Below are positions 10,081-20,267 of a DNA stretch of 64,000 bases, piece by piece. The stretch is from NCBI GenBank assembly GCA_037447655.1, contig JBBHKE010001811.1:22501-86500 (forward strand), written 5' to 3'. Below the pieces are notes generated by a model. The model saw nothing but the letters and a program-made list of their open reading frames with translations. It did no database searches and had not been told where the DNA came from. Every line of letters begins with the position of its first letter. Positions within the stretch are counted from its first letter, which is position 1. The DNA comes from Zygnema cylindricum. Its lineage: Eukaryota; Streptophyta; Zygnematophyceae; Zygnematales; Zygnemataceae. Made by a program: the position numbers and the translations under genes.

Positions 10081-12211
10081 TCACTCTCTCTCCATCTCTC
10101 TCTCCGTCCTCTTTCTTTATCTCTCTATCCTTCCCCCGTATCTCTCTATCTCATTCTCGCTCTCTCTCTATCACTTTCCCTCTCCTCTCTATTTTTCTCT
10201 CCTCCTCTCTCCTTCTCTCCATCGCTCTCTCCACCTCTCCCCAACTCTCTCCCCCTCTCTCCTCCATATGTCTTTCTCGCCTCTCGCCACACCTTTCTCA
10301 CTCTCATTCCCCACTTTATTTCTCTCTGTCTCTGTCCCTCTCTTTCTCTCTCACACTCGATCTCGCGCTCTCCTCTCTCTTTCCCTTCTCTCTCTCCCTC
10401 TCCCTCTTTCTGTCTCTGTCACTTTCTCTCTCTTACTCTCCCTTTGTGTTGATTTCGTGAAATCCGGGATTCGGTATGTCCCATACTAGGGAAAAGTGAG
10501 CCGGCCAGGGCTCGAACATGGGACCTCTGACTTGAGCTGTCAGCGCACTAACCTTGAGCTGTCAGCGCACTAACCACTGTGCCACAAGCTCAATGTAGAG
10601 CCTTGCGGGTCCGTACCTATTTATTTTAGGCGGCTTCGAGTGTGATGTCTCACATTTTACCCCGTAATGAACCGGCATTCACGTGCCAATCCAACACTTT
10701 GTTCCTCTCTTTCTGTCATTCTTCTCTCCCCCTCCGCTGCCCTCCCTTCCCCTCTCCTTCCCTCTCTAACTCCCTCAATCTCTCTCATTTTACCTTTCCT
10801 CTCATTCTCTTGTTTTCTCTGTCTCGCACAATCCCACTTCCTTTCTCTTGCCTTCATTCTAGCCCACTCTCTCTTTTCATCTCACTTTCTTTTTCATCTA
10901 TCTCACTTTTTCTCTCACAATTTCTCTCACTCTCCCTCTCTCTCTTCACCTCTCTCTCTATCTCCATTCCACTCTAACTCTCTCGCTCTATCATACCCTC
11001 CCTACCCCCCTCCTCTCCCCCCTTGCTTTTGTTCCTCTCTGCCTCTTGCTCTCCATCACTTTTTCTATGTCCATCTCTCTTTCTCCCTCTATATCCCATT
11101 TTTTCTCCTCACCTTTTTCTCTCTCTCCGTCTCTCTTTTCACCTCTCTCTCGATCCCTCTATCTCTCTATTTTCTTGCTCTATTTTTCTGCGCTTTCTCT
11201 ATCTCTTCTATCTCCCACTCCCTCTCTTTCTCTTCACCACCTCACCTCCATCTCTCTCTCTCTCACTCTCTCTCTCTCTCTCACTCTCTCTCTCTATCTC
11301 TCTCTCCGTCCTCTTTCTTTATATCTCTATCCTTCCCCCATATCTCTCTATCTCATTCTCGCTCTCTCTCTCTCCATCAATTTCCCTCTCCTCTCTACGT
11401 TTCTCTCCTCCTCTCTCCTTCTCTCCATCGCTCTCTCCCCCTCTCCCCAACTCTCTCCCCCTCTCTCCATCTCTCTCTCCCTATTTCTAGCTCTCTATCT
11501 CTTGATTTCCATCTCCCCTTTTTCCTTGTTTCTTTTTCTCTCTCCTCCATGTGTCTTTCTCGCCTCTCGCCCCACCTTTCTCATTCTCATTCCTCAATTT
11601 ATTTCTCTCTGTCTCTATTCCTCTCTTATCTCTATCTCACTCGATCTCGCGCTCTCCTCTCTCTTTCCTTTCTCTCTCTCCCTCTCTACCTCTCTCCTCC
11701 TCTCTCTCCGTCTCCATTTCTATCTCTCTGTCTCTATCATTTTCTCTCTCTATTACTCTCCCTTTGTTCCTCTCTTTCTATCTCTCTACTCTCCCCCTCC
11801 GCTACCCTCCCTTCCATTCTACTTCCCTCCTCTTCCCCTTCCCTCCTCTCCTTTTCGCTGTTTCCCTCCCCTCTCCTCTTTCTCTATCTTTCACTCTCTT
11901 TGTTTCTCGATGACTCTATCCCTGTCTTACTCTCTCTTTCCCTCTCTATAGCCCTCTCGCAATCTTTCACTCTCTGTCTCTCTCACTCTCTCTCTAATTC
12001 TTTCTCTCTCTACTTTCTTTCAATTGTGCAGGTTATTCTTCCACTTGCCTTATGTGCCTTTAGGTGCAAAGTGAACAGGAAATATTCATGTTCTTATCTC
12101 CTCCTTAATTACTACCAAAACTCAAAAACAAAGTTTGCTAACTGCAATAATGGTCTCTCATGCTTTGGATCTCCTACGGTAGTATACATAGCAGTTTCAT
12201 GCCCACCATAA
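7584..12211 (+). CDS. Gene A: secreted six-cysteine protein of unknown function, three exons
   Basis: Exons 7584-7785, 9284-9390 and 12032-12211 join through GT-AG introns (GTACGT/TTGCAG and GTAAGC/GTGCAG) in consistent phases (1, then 0) to give 162 residues. A signal peptide begins at the second in-frame ATG (7692; MAKTMSSAFF, then a hydrophobic core ending near VSATP), so translation from there would give a secreted protein. The 36-residue basic extension from 7584 may be leader. Exon 2 has three N-X-T glycosylation sites. Exon 3 carries six cysteines: CAFRC, YSC, NC, SC and a C-terminal SCPP. I do not recognise the family. Gene B (32955-36938) matches in exon lengths for exons 1 and 3, in phases and in cysteine spacing, which supports the model. 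Signal peptide plus cysteines suggest an extracellular peptide, perhaps wall or defence related; that is inference. Confidence 0.75.
7786..9283 (+). other. Intron 1 of gene A
   Basis: Begins GTACGT and ends TTTTGCAG. It includes (CT)n at about 8540-8610 and pyrimidine-rich DNA at 9060-9230. A segment after TTTTTCAG at about 8441 is conserved in gene B (34018 on) and could be a skipped exon, but its phase would put a stop into exon 2, so I left it out. Confidence 0.7.
9391..12031 (+). repeat. Intron 2 of gene A: 2.6 kb of nearly pure pyrimidine DNA
   Basis: Apart from the tRNA-like repeat at 10448-10696, almost every base is C or T, in CTCTCT, CCCTCT and TTTCTC patterns. Two blocks repeat each other in order (about 9590-10450 and 10765-11770), sharing phrases such as TCTTTTTCATCTATCTCA and ATCTCGCGCTCTCC, so the intron grew by an internal duplication of roughly 1.2 kb. 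Gene B's intron 2 has the same character. Long translated frames here are low-complexity artefacts, not genes. Confidence 0.85.
10448..10696 (-). repeat. Dispersed repeat containing a tRNA-like segment (copy 2), inserted in gene A intron 2
   Basis: A 249-base non-pyrimidine island flanked by CTTTGT at 10442-10447 and 10697-10702, a likely 6-bp target duplication. The duplicated pyrimidine block at about 11754-11830 reads straight through this point and shows the empty site. On the minus strand it holds GTGGCACAGTGGTTAGTGCG (box A-like) and TGTTCGAGCCC (box B-like). A 22-base unit, TTGAGCTGTCAGCGC..., is tandemly doubled at about 10530-10575. It matches the repeat at 1012-1190. Confidence 0.75.
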
Positions 12212-12965
12212 GCCGTAGCTAAGTAATGCAAAATGCTTTAATAACTTTTCGGAGAAAGAAAAACTATATATATATTTTTATATACATATATGTACATATG
12301 TTTTTAAGGCCATGGTATGTGTGTGCGAGTAGTGGGCACATAAGGCCTTGTACCACTCTCCGTGGAAAAAACAAAATGAAACAAGAGACATTCCAATTCT
12401 AAAACGAATTGGGACAACACAAAACATACCATTATCATGTCGTGACCAATAAGTACCTATGTGTTGCATACAGTTAGCTTAGTTTTTGACATTTTATTGA
12501 TTTATTTGTATTTCCAAGGACCATTTGCCAGTCATGTCTATTTCTAATTCTTTTTTGTTGGACAAAGCGTAATGCTGCTTGTAGGTTCTTAAAAAACCTA
12601 AATGATTCTAAACAGCTCTTAAAAAGGTAGTATATTGAATTCACGTAAACTTCTCCATTCGTGCCTTTTGCGAAAACACACATTGACATGAATGTGTGAT
12701 TTTTATTCTTGCCACAAGTGAAAAGGTAATGCTTGTAACTATCTCGATTGAACATTTCTTAAGCAACTCCACAACACCACTATTTCATGTGTAACCACCA
12801 GTTCATTTGAAACAACTATTTTACATGTTTGTCGAAATGAACTGGATGCAATCTGAGTTGGGGGGGTGAATTCAAGGTCTCCTCACGCTTTATATTATAA
12901 TTCTTTTCTTCAAGCAAGAGTTAACTTTTTTATGGGTAATAAGATATCACAATGATGATGACAAT

Positions 12966-14570
12966 TACGTCCGATCGTCATATGGAAAGAGGGTTTGTTC
13001 TCTAGTCCCTTGATATGACAAAATGCCATGTTGATCCAATATTTGTTCACCTGCTTGCCGTCTGCACCCTCTTAGGTTGGGACTCCATTAGGGAATATAG
13101 ATACCATGTGGAAGATGACCAGAATTGTGGATGTATGGAAGGTGTTTTTTTCCTACTTCATAGTAACACAAAATCCCATGGCATGAAGGGTCTTTGTCAG
13201 TTTCCACTCTTTAACGACGTGTACCTAAGCCAATCTTGATGTAGAGCTATCTGTAAATTTCTATGCCGACTGTGTCCCCCTTTCAAACACCACAACTCTT
13301 TTTATAATGAGTTGTTCCACTTTCTTTTGACTATCCATCTGTAGCGTCACTCTAGCTTGTGCAAATGCAACCCCCCTTACAAAATGGGACTGCGTCCAAA
13401 TAGGATGACGTATTAGTTGTGCTTAAAGAGGGAAGATTTTTTGATCAACAAGTATCCCATGGCAATCTAAGGAACGTGAAGATCCTACTGCCCCAGAACT
13501 TCTAAAAGAGAAAATTTCTTGAGTGCGGTTTTCACAGTTTGTACACAATTGTTTGCCAACATCCGCCATAGGGATGATCCTTTCTGGTCAATCTATGGTA
13601 AACTCCATTTTGTTGGCAAGTTCCTTTCCAAGTTTTGAAGCTTGGTCCTTCAAAACCTTGATTGGTGCCTCTAAATTGAGCTAATACCATATCAACGAAG
13701 GCATCTACTACCGTTCAAGACTCCTTCCAAGAACTAACCACCAACTTGATTGACTTAGAGAATGTTAAATCATAAAAATCAAGTAACACCAACTTGTGGG
13801 AAGAGGTTCCTTTTCACGAACCGCTCTTAAGGAATAATATTTAGCACCTCTAAGAGCCGAGAGGGCGCCGGTGGGGTGTCGCCGCTGAGCCAGCACTAGC
13901 GCGGGTGCTAGCGCAGGTTTGGCGTTGGTAGTACGTCAATTTCGTTTGACAACAACCAAAGTACGTCTTTCGGTTCACAACATTTCGTTTGGTTGGTTGA
14001 TCAAAATGGGTGGCGTAGGTTTTTTCAGGTGTATTTGATTTCGTTTCGCCGTAAGGGTGGGAATACATTAGGCAAAAAGTGAGGTTGTTTTTGGAAGACG
14101 AACCTCTCCGTTCTACGCCGTACTGTTTGTTTTTTTTTTATTTTTAAACATGTTAAATTGAGATTCGCCAAGATTCTCCAAAAATTTTGGCAACAATTTC
14201 GACGGTCTGATTTTGAGTTTTGAAGCAAACATTCATTCTATCCAGTGTCTAGTCAGTCTCCTCAATTGTCTCCAAGAGGACACTTGCCACACATTGGAAG
14301 TGTCTATAAATACACTTGGAAACGAAAGACAAAATCCACTGCGGACAAGCAGTAATAATCTAACAATTGGCAAAGGCCATCAACCTTCTTACAAGGTGGA
14401 TAAAAATCCACCAAGCGCGACGTAAAAATCTTTGCCGGGGGATATTCTTTAACGCTTATTTTCTTTTTGCAAAAATGAATTTGTGTTAAAAACATAATAG
14501 AACGATTCCTTATAGTTGTAAACTAGGACAGTACAAACGTTAAAAATTAATAAACTATTATAAATCATAA
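12966..14570. other. No recognisable gene
   Basis: Past the end of the segmental duplication the sequence is AT-rich with only short open frames (for example 13015-13239, 74 codons, no family recognised, no intron or homologue support). A GC-richer patch at 13860-13925 (GCGCCGGTGGGGTGTCGCC) stands out but has no clear structure. Probably eroded repeat DNA. Confidence 0.5.
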
Positions 14571-14744
14571 ATTGCATCTCTTCGTGAAATTCTGTGGTCT
14601 CCATTGACCCACAGAATAAGCAGCCTATGTAAAGCCTCTAGAATAATATTTGCCCCTGCCACTTTCCCACTGAATAAGTGTTGCCCAGGCACACAAATAT
14701 TCTTACCACCCTCACCCCTGTAAGGACAAGTCTCCCTTGAGTCA
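14570..14744 (-). pseudogene. Leader and gag-start stub of an adjoining copia element
   Basis: Read on the minus strand beyond the LTR at 14745-15655, this repeats the leader and gag start found at 20100-20268, including the CTATGTAAAGCCTCTAG phrase (plus strand) and the bases just upstream of the gag ATG, and then breaks off. So the LTR at 14745-15655 ended one element and began another, as in a shared-LTR tandem, and the second was truncated here. Confidence 0.6.
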
Positions 14745-15655
14745 AACGCAAAAAGAATCACTGAATGCTCCCCTAAGCAGTAAGTTATGGCTGGTCAAAG
14801 ATGAGCTTTATAGTTACAAGCTCTCTTAGAGAGAAGTACCTAAATATTACTAAGTCTTGGTCTGCCTACTCACGACTACCTACTACTAAACCCTAGTCCA
14901 ATAGGAACATTATATAGTACAAGAAGGTACAATGGGCGATGTACTTAGTGTACGTCTATTGTACAACATAGTCTACAAGGTAACACCTCTCAAATTGGGA
15001 GCCATGGTTCCTCCTCCCATCTTCTCTGGTATCAAACAATGCGGCGCCTTGTGGCACCGCGTGACGTTATCTCCGAATTCCGCCACAAGCTCCTTTTGGG
15101 TGGCGGCTAGAATGTTGGCCGTCCGATCAAAACATATTTTACACAGTTTAGATTCGTGTACGTGCATGAATTGTTCCTCTTCGTTAGTTTGGTGTTAATT
15201 AGCCGGTTCGTTAATGTTTATATATCTTTGAAATCTTTCACGTGTATCGTTTCGTAGCGCCCTAATGGTTAAGGCTCCCGGCTAAATAGAATCTAGAGGT
15301 TGCAATTTCAAATCTAGACTTAGGCAATGTTTTGGTAAAATATCATCTACTTCAAAATCTATCACTTTCTAATTATGGCGGCAGCCATGGCGTGCCTTTG
15401 ATCTTCACTCTCCCTCTCTCTCTGTAAAGTATAAATAAAATAGAGAAGTGAACTATTAATTACCTCTTTTCAACAATAACTGTCTATCTCTCTCTGGATA
15501 GCACATGCAACCATGGCTCTAGCTCCCTCTTTAACCTTCAGTGACTGCGACAAGTGTGGGAGTTGAAAATAGGAGTTAGAGGCAGACTGCCTCGGCTTTT
15601 TTTCTACATTTTATTTTAGACCTAGAAAATACTAAAAGAACCATTAATTTCTACA
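14745..15655 (-). repeat. 3' LTR of the 15.7-20.1 kb copia element
   Basis: Matches 20268-20996 over its left four-fifths. On the minus strand it starts TGTAGAAATTAATGG directly after a polypurine tract and runs to about 14745. It belongs to the same LTR family as those at 42262, 44587 and 57067, as the TTAGTATTTTCTAGGTC and CACACTTGTCGCAGTCACT blocks show. The inner end is placed by comparison with the other LTRs and may be off by a few bases. Confidence 0.75.
15256..15325 (+). other. tRNA-like segment inside the LTR, antisense to the element
   Basis: Reads CGCCCTAATGGTTAAGGC (box A-like) and, 35 bases on, TTTCAAATCTAGA (box B-like). The same segment lies at the matching LTR position in four other copies, always antisense to the retrotransposon. 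It is not a functional tRNA gene: no convincing acceptor stem or anticodon loop. Confidence 0.5.
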
Positions 15656-15735
15656 CTCCCCTTATTTTCTAGTCACTCTTTAATTTCAGACCATTACACT
15701 CCCCTTATTTTTCTAGTCACTCTTTATTTTCAAAC
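15656..15735 (-). promoter_or_regulatory. Duplicated polypurine tract
   Basis: Two copies of a roughly 40-base unit, each with AAATAAGGGGAGTGT on the minus strand, stand side by side next to the LTR start. The polypurine tract primes plus-strand DNA synthesis; the copy at 15656-15672 abuts the LTR and is the one in the correct place. Confidence 0.7.
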
Positions 15736-16390
15736 CACACTTCTCCCTGCAGAAAATTAGCTTAGGGGAAGGCATAGGTTTTGTCATCATGTCTGCTACC
15801 ATCTCGCTATCTGGTCTATACTTTAAACTGATTATTTTGTTTTCTACCTTCTCTCTAACAAAGTTAAGTCTTATGTCTATGTGTTTGGCTTTAAAATGAT
15901 GTTTAGGATTGGCAGCATTATCGATTGCTGCTTGATTATCACAAAAAAAATTCTGCACACCACTCTTAAGGTGACCAAGCTCACCAAGCAAAGACTTGAC
16001 CCACATCAATTCTTTTACAGCAGAGCAAGAGGCCATATACTCAGCCTCCATGGTGGACTGAGCAACTACTTTTTGTTGCTTGCTACTCGAACAACATACA
16101 CCGGATCCAATTTGCAACATATATCTAGTCGTACACCGCCTTGAAAGCACATCTCTATAACTAGCATCACTCCAGTTGGTGATGTCAGTGTGCTCCCCTC
16201 CCAAAAGCAACCATAATTCCCTTGTCCCCACCAGATACCTCATCACCCTTTTGGCAGCCTCCCAATCTCTCTTTCTTGGTTCATTTAGACTTCTACTAAG
16301 GACACCTACAGCTGCAGCTATATCCGGACGGGTATAGTGTATAAAATAAATTAAATTGCCTACAATCTGACGATAAGGAATATTTTCCAT
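15713..16390 (-). pseudogene. Ty1/copia RNase H domain
   Basis: About 225 residues of copia-type RNase H. The motifs are MENIPYRQIVGNLIYF, then RPDIAAAVGVLSRS, TNWSDASYRDV, MEAEYMASCSAVKE, FFCDNQAAI and KHIDIRLNFVREK. This domain removes the RNA strand during reverse transcription. It ends next to the polypurine tract and LTR as expected. It is in a different frame from the reverse transcriptase just upstream, with a stop between them, so the polyprotein is broken here though the domain itself reads through. Confidence 0.9.
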
Positions 16391-16467
16391 AAATTATCTT
16401 TCTATCTCATCCATCTCATCATTAATGATCAATATTCCTCTCTCTTCACTCCCCTCAGACACTTTCT

Positions 16468-17226
16468 TCAAATCATAGGAGTAGTATATCCGTTTGCCTT
16501 TTCCATCTGAAATTTTTCGAGCATATTATCGATTGCTTCTTTTTGAGTGAGTCTTATAATTATATTCCCTCTATCTCTCTCCATCTGAATTCCCAAAATA
16601 TACTTTGCTTCGCCAAGATCTTTCATATCAAAACTTCTTCTAAGATCCCGTTTTAGTTTGTTAATTTTATCTAAGGACTTGCTTAAGACCAACAAATCAT
16701 CCGCATATATAGCAATAAATATCACTTCATTCTCATCCTCAAATAAATATATAGAGTGATCTGAACTAATTTTGATATACCCTAAACCGGTCAGAAATTC
16801 GTCTAGCTTTATATTCCACTGTCGCGGGGCTTGCTTAAGCCCATAGAGTGATTTTATCAGTTTGCAAACTTTATTTTCTTCCCCACTTTCCACGAATCCT
16901 TCCAGTTGCCTCATGTTAATTTCTTCTTCCAACTCTCCGTGCAAAAAGGCCGTTTTAATATTCATCATGTGGATTTCCATATCCTGCGGTGCGGCTATAC
17001 TTAAAAGGATTCTAACAGAAGGAAATCTGACTACAGGTGCAAAGGTTTCTTCGTAGTCTATCCCCTCTTTCTGAGTATAACCTTTTGCAACTAACTTAGC
17101 TTTGTACCTCTCAATGGTATTATCCGGGTTTAATTTAAGTTTAAACACCCACTTACATCCGATCGGTTTTCGGTCCGGTGGACAATCTACCAACTCCCAT
17201 GTATTAGCTTCCATGATAGAGGCCAT
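16468..17226 (-). pseudogene. Ty1/copia reverse transcriptase
   Basis: A readable copia RT (RVT_2). In order, the motifs are NTWELVDCPPDRKPIGCKW, then YKARLVAKGYTQKEGIDY, NIKTAFLHGELEEEI, SLYGLKQAPRQWN and the catalytic YADDLLVLS, where both aspartates are present. The usual residue in TAFLHGEL-type stretches is also kept. The domain is full length but lies in a different frame from the integrase (ending near 17284) and the RNase H, so at least two frameshifts separate them. It copies element RNA in the virus-like particle. Closest relative in the window is the RT at 59724-60809. Confidence 0.92.
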
Positions 17227-17283
17227 TTCTTCATTTATAGCTGTGATCCACCGGCTACTTTTTGGAGTGTTTATGGCCTCTAA

Positions 17284-18590
17284 TTATGTTTGAGGTTCAT
17301 CTGGGTGAGACATCTTTGTGAGTTGGTTATTTACTTGTTGTTGTTGAAGTCGTTTACTACTTCTTCTTCCCCCTTCAAAATCGGACGCCGATATGGAATG
17401 CATCCTTGGGTTTCGTTTTGGGAGATATTCAACTCCCCTATCTTCCAATTCTGGTGTCTCATCAAGTTCCCCATCGGTTTCCACTTCGTAATTTTGCGTT
17501 GCCTCGAATGTTTTTTTTCCTCCTTCTCCTTTGGTAGATCTGCAGATTTTTCTTTTTCTCCCTCTTCCTTCTCTTTATTTTCAAAGTCAAAGTCAGAAAA
17601 CTGATCCGTTTCAAATCTGATTTTGACTTCCTTATTATAATTGAATGGATCAATCGACTTCACTTTATTCATCACCAGTATGTGTTTTACAAAACTTTTA
17701 TCTCTCTTTTTCAAGTCATACACCCGGTATCCTTTTGTGCTTTCATCATATCCTACAAGATATCTTGGTTTCCCTCTTCCCTCTAACTTCCATTTAGTCT
17801 TATCGGAATCCAAACTATAAACTTGACTTCCGAACACTCTCAAACTAAACAAATCAGGCTTTCATCTTGTCCACCTCTCATACGCAGTTTCCTCCTTATT
17901 TGCTGAAGTTATGACTCTATTTTTTATGAAATTAGCATAGTTCATAGACTCAGCCCAAAACTGCAGCCCTATCCTCTTATCACTTAACATACTTCTGGAC
18001 ATATCTCCTAAAGTTCTATTCACTCTTTGTGCTACTCCATTTTTTTCCGGATTATAGGGAATAGTTTTCTCATGATGAATTCCTTCTTCTTTGAGATATT
18101 CTTCAAATTCCCTTGAGGTGTATTCTTTCCCAATATCACTTCTTATCTCTTTTATTGAGGTTTCATGCAGCTTTTCACTCCATACTTTACACTCTTTGAG
18201 ACATCTTAATACCTCTAACTTATGGTTGAGAAAGTATACCATCGTGTATCTAGACCAATCATCTGTGATAGTTAACATCCATCTCTTCCCCCCATGTGAA
18301 GCATACCTAGCAGGTCCCCAAACATCAGTGTGAATTAGATCTAATACTTTCTCTCTCCTAAATGTGGTTGCCTTTGGAAATGGAAGTCTATGAATCTTCC
18401 CTTGGGCACATCCACTAAAATCATCAAAGGTCTCATCATCTTCAAAAGTAATACCCTCCACTATTCCCTTTTTCTTCATTTTCTTTAATCTATCTAGATG
18501 CACATGCCCCAACCTTTTATGCCAAAGCATCATCTCACTTGCACACGAGTAGAGAACACTCTTTTCATTGCAAAGAACAATTCTGAACAT
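17284..18590 (-). pseudogene. Ty1/copia integrase with catalytic E to Q change
   Basis: An N-terminal zinc-binding part (LWHKRLGHVHL, then a CAQGK cysteine), the core D residues (LIHTDVWG and IRSDIGKEY) and a C-terminal part with GYDESTKGYRVYDL run from about 18590 to 17331, with one stop near 17855. The third catalytic position, normally the E of NGVAERxNR, is a Q (NGVAQRVNR; codon at 18027-18029), so strand transfer should be lost. The N-terminal GAG-pre-integrase segment is included. After about 17400 the frame passes into an acidic linker before RT. Confidence 0.88.
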
Positions 18591-18818
18591 TCCTTGATTA
18601 CCCTTCTCAGCTATGAAATAAACCTCATTATCAAAGCTTGCAGTGAAGATTCCTTTCCTAGTTCCTGTTTAAAACTCCTTTTCATCTAGGACAGCTTTTT
18701 AGAATTGGTTCTTGCCAAGCTGTGGAATGTAAAGAACGTCTGAGAGTGTTACAATTGAGGCCTTTCCATCAACTAGAACCTTCAAGTCAATAGTTCCAAC
18801 AAGACTTCAGGTTTCTAC

Positions 18819-20129
18819 TCAACCATCTCCGTACTCTATCTCAACTGTTGGGATCTTTCTTAGTTTCGTGAACCATCGCTTATCTTTACACATATGCATT
18901 GAAGCCCCTAAGTCTATGATCCACCCATCCTCGGGTGGATCCCTCTTACCTACGAAAGCACACTTTTGTCTCCGTGGAATGTTTTTCGGATTAAGAAGAA
19001 GCTCCTCAAGCTCATCTTCTTGTTCAGTTTTATCTTCCACTTCCTCATCATGAACTTGAGTCAGGAAAGCCTTTTTCTTTCCTCCATCCCTTGAGGCTCC
19101 TTGACCATCTTTCAGTCGAAGATCTGCAAGTTTGACACAATCATTCATATAGTGTCCCGGTTTCTTGCAGAAGTGACATAATCCTCCTCGAGAAGTTCCT
19201 CTCCCCTGTCTATCAAATTTAACACCTCCTTGTCCTCTTCCACCAAAGTTTCGATAGGGATTTTTCCCTCTCTCCTCATCACGCTTCCGCCAATCAGCTC
19301 CTGCAGACAATGCTTGAACCCTTGGACTCCCTCTCCTAAGCTCTACGGTGATTTCTTTCACTAAAATCATTCCCACTGTGTCATACCAATTCCAATTGCT
19401 ATCTCCTTTGTCTTGCAATCGGTTAATGATATTGTCATACTCTTCAGGTAGTTTCATCATTAATGTGTTCACTCTTTGTCTCTCAAACCATGAGTTACCT
19501 GCACTCTCTAAATCTCCAAATAATGCTCCTAAATCATTGCAATAATTATTCATACTTCCTCCTTTATAAGTATAAGCTGTAATCTTATTTTCCGCCAACT
19601 TTTGTTGCTTCAATGATCCACTCTTTTATTTGTTAACTAGTGATATCCAAATATGAGATGAAGATTTTACATGCATAAGGGGAATGACAATTCCCTTTGC
19701 TACACTTTTAAGAATTAAGAGCTTAGCAACCTTGTCTTTGTAGTTCCACTTTTCATACTCTGATCTTTCGGTCCGAACCCTTGTCACTGTTGTTGGTGGT
19801 GCTGCTGCCGGTATCGCCTTGGACAATGGTTTCACTTGAGTTACAACTCCTCCCTTTTCTCCTTCCATGACAATCTACTCTCCTTCCTCATCTTCATCAT
19901 CGGTGATGGTGGCAGATGTTCTACCAACTGTAGTGGCGAAGGTGCCAGAAAAACTTGTCCCTCTAAACCCAGGTGGAGGTGGGCATCGAATTTGTCCAGA
20001 CACTATGCCCCATAGATGCTTCTCAAATAGTTCTCCATCCATCATCATTTTCCAATAAAAAAAGTCTGATCCATAAAATATGGGCACCCTAGAGGGTGGA
20101 CCTATAACCTTAAATTTTGTGGTCTCCAT
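18819..20129 (-). pseudogene. Ty1/copia gag and protease
   Basis: Gag starts at METTKFKVIGPPSR (20129) and continues in one frame through a UBN2-type globular domain (GGSMNNYCNDLGALF..., LPEEYDNII) to a zinc knuckle CHFCKKPGHYMNDC at about 19130-19175. The protease follows with WIIDLGASMHMC near 18885-18920; the usual D-T/S-G is D-L-G here. Two in-frame stops (near 19872 and 19624) interrupt gag. Frame is shared with the integrase downstream, as expected for a copia gag-pol polyprotein. Confidence 0.88.
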
Positions 20130-20267
20130 TGACCCATAGAATGAGCAGCCTATGTAAAGCCTCTAGGACAATATTTGCCCCTTCCACTTTCCCACTGAAT
20201 AAGTGCCACCCGGGCACACAAATATTTTGACCACCCTCACCTTGTGTGGAAAAGACTCTCTTGAGTC

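Larger units (their letters stand above)
5930..12965 (+). repeat. Segmental duplication, copy 1 (carries gene A)
   Basis: Unique-looking sequence here recurs in the same order at 31275-38035: the CCAATGTACATAC phrase at 5950, a GTCGACACGAGCGGCGCA phrase at 6213, the promoter block, all three exons and both introns of the secreted-protein gene, and 3' flank to about 12960. Differences between copies include the (TA)n tract and tRNA-like repeat here, and a hAT-like insert and promoter deletion in copy 2. The 12212-12965 part is the 3' flank and has no gene of its own. Confidence 0.8.

Noticed and set aside
9531-12031. Large plus-strand frames (up to 514 codons) rich in Ser, Leu and Pro
   Set aside because: They lie in intron pyrimidine repeats; several overlapping frames are open together and composition alone explains them. 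Only the last 60 codons (12032-12211) are exon.
13015-13239. 74-codon open frame
   Set aside because: No motif, no homologue within the window, no splice structure, eroded repeat surroundings.
15256-15325. A genuine tRNA gene
   Set aside because: Box-like blocks are visible but acceptor-stem pairing and a clear anticodon loop are not, and the segment recurs inside LTRs.
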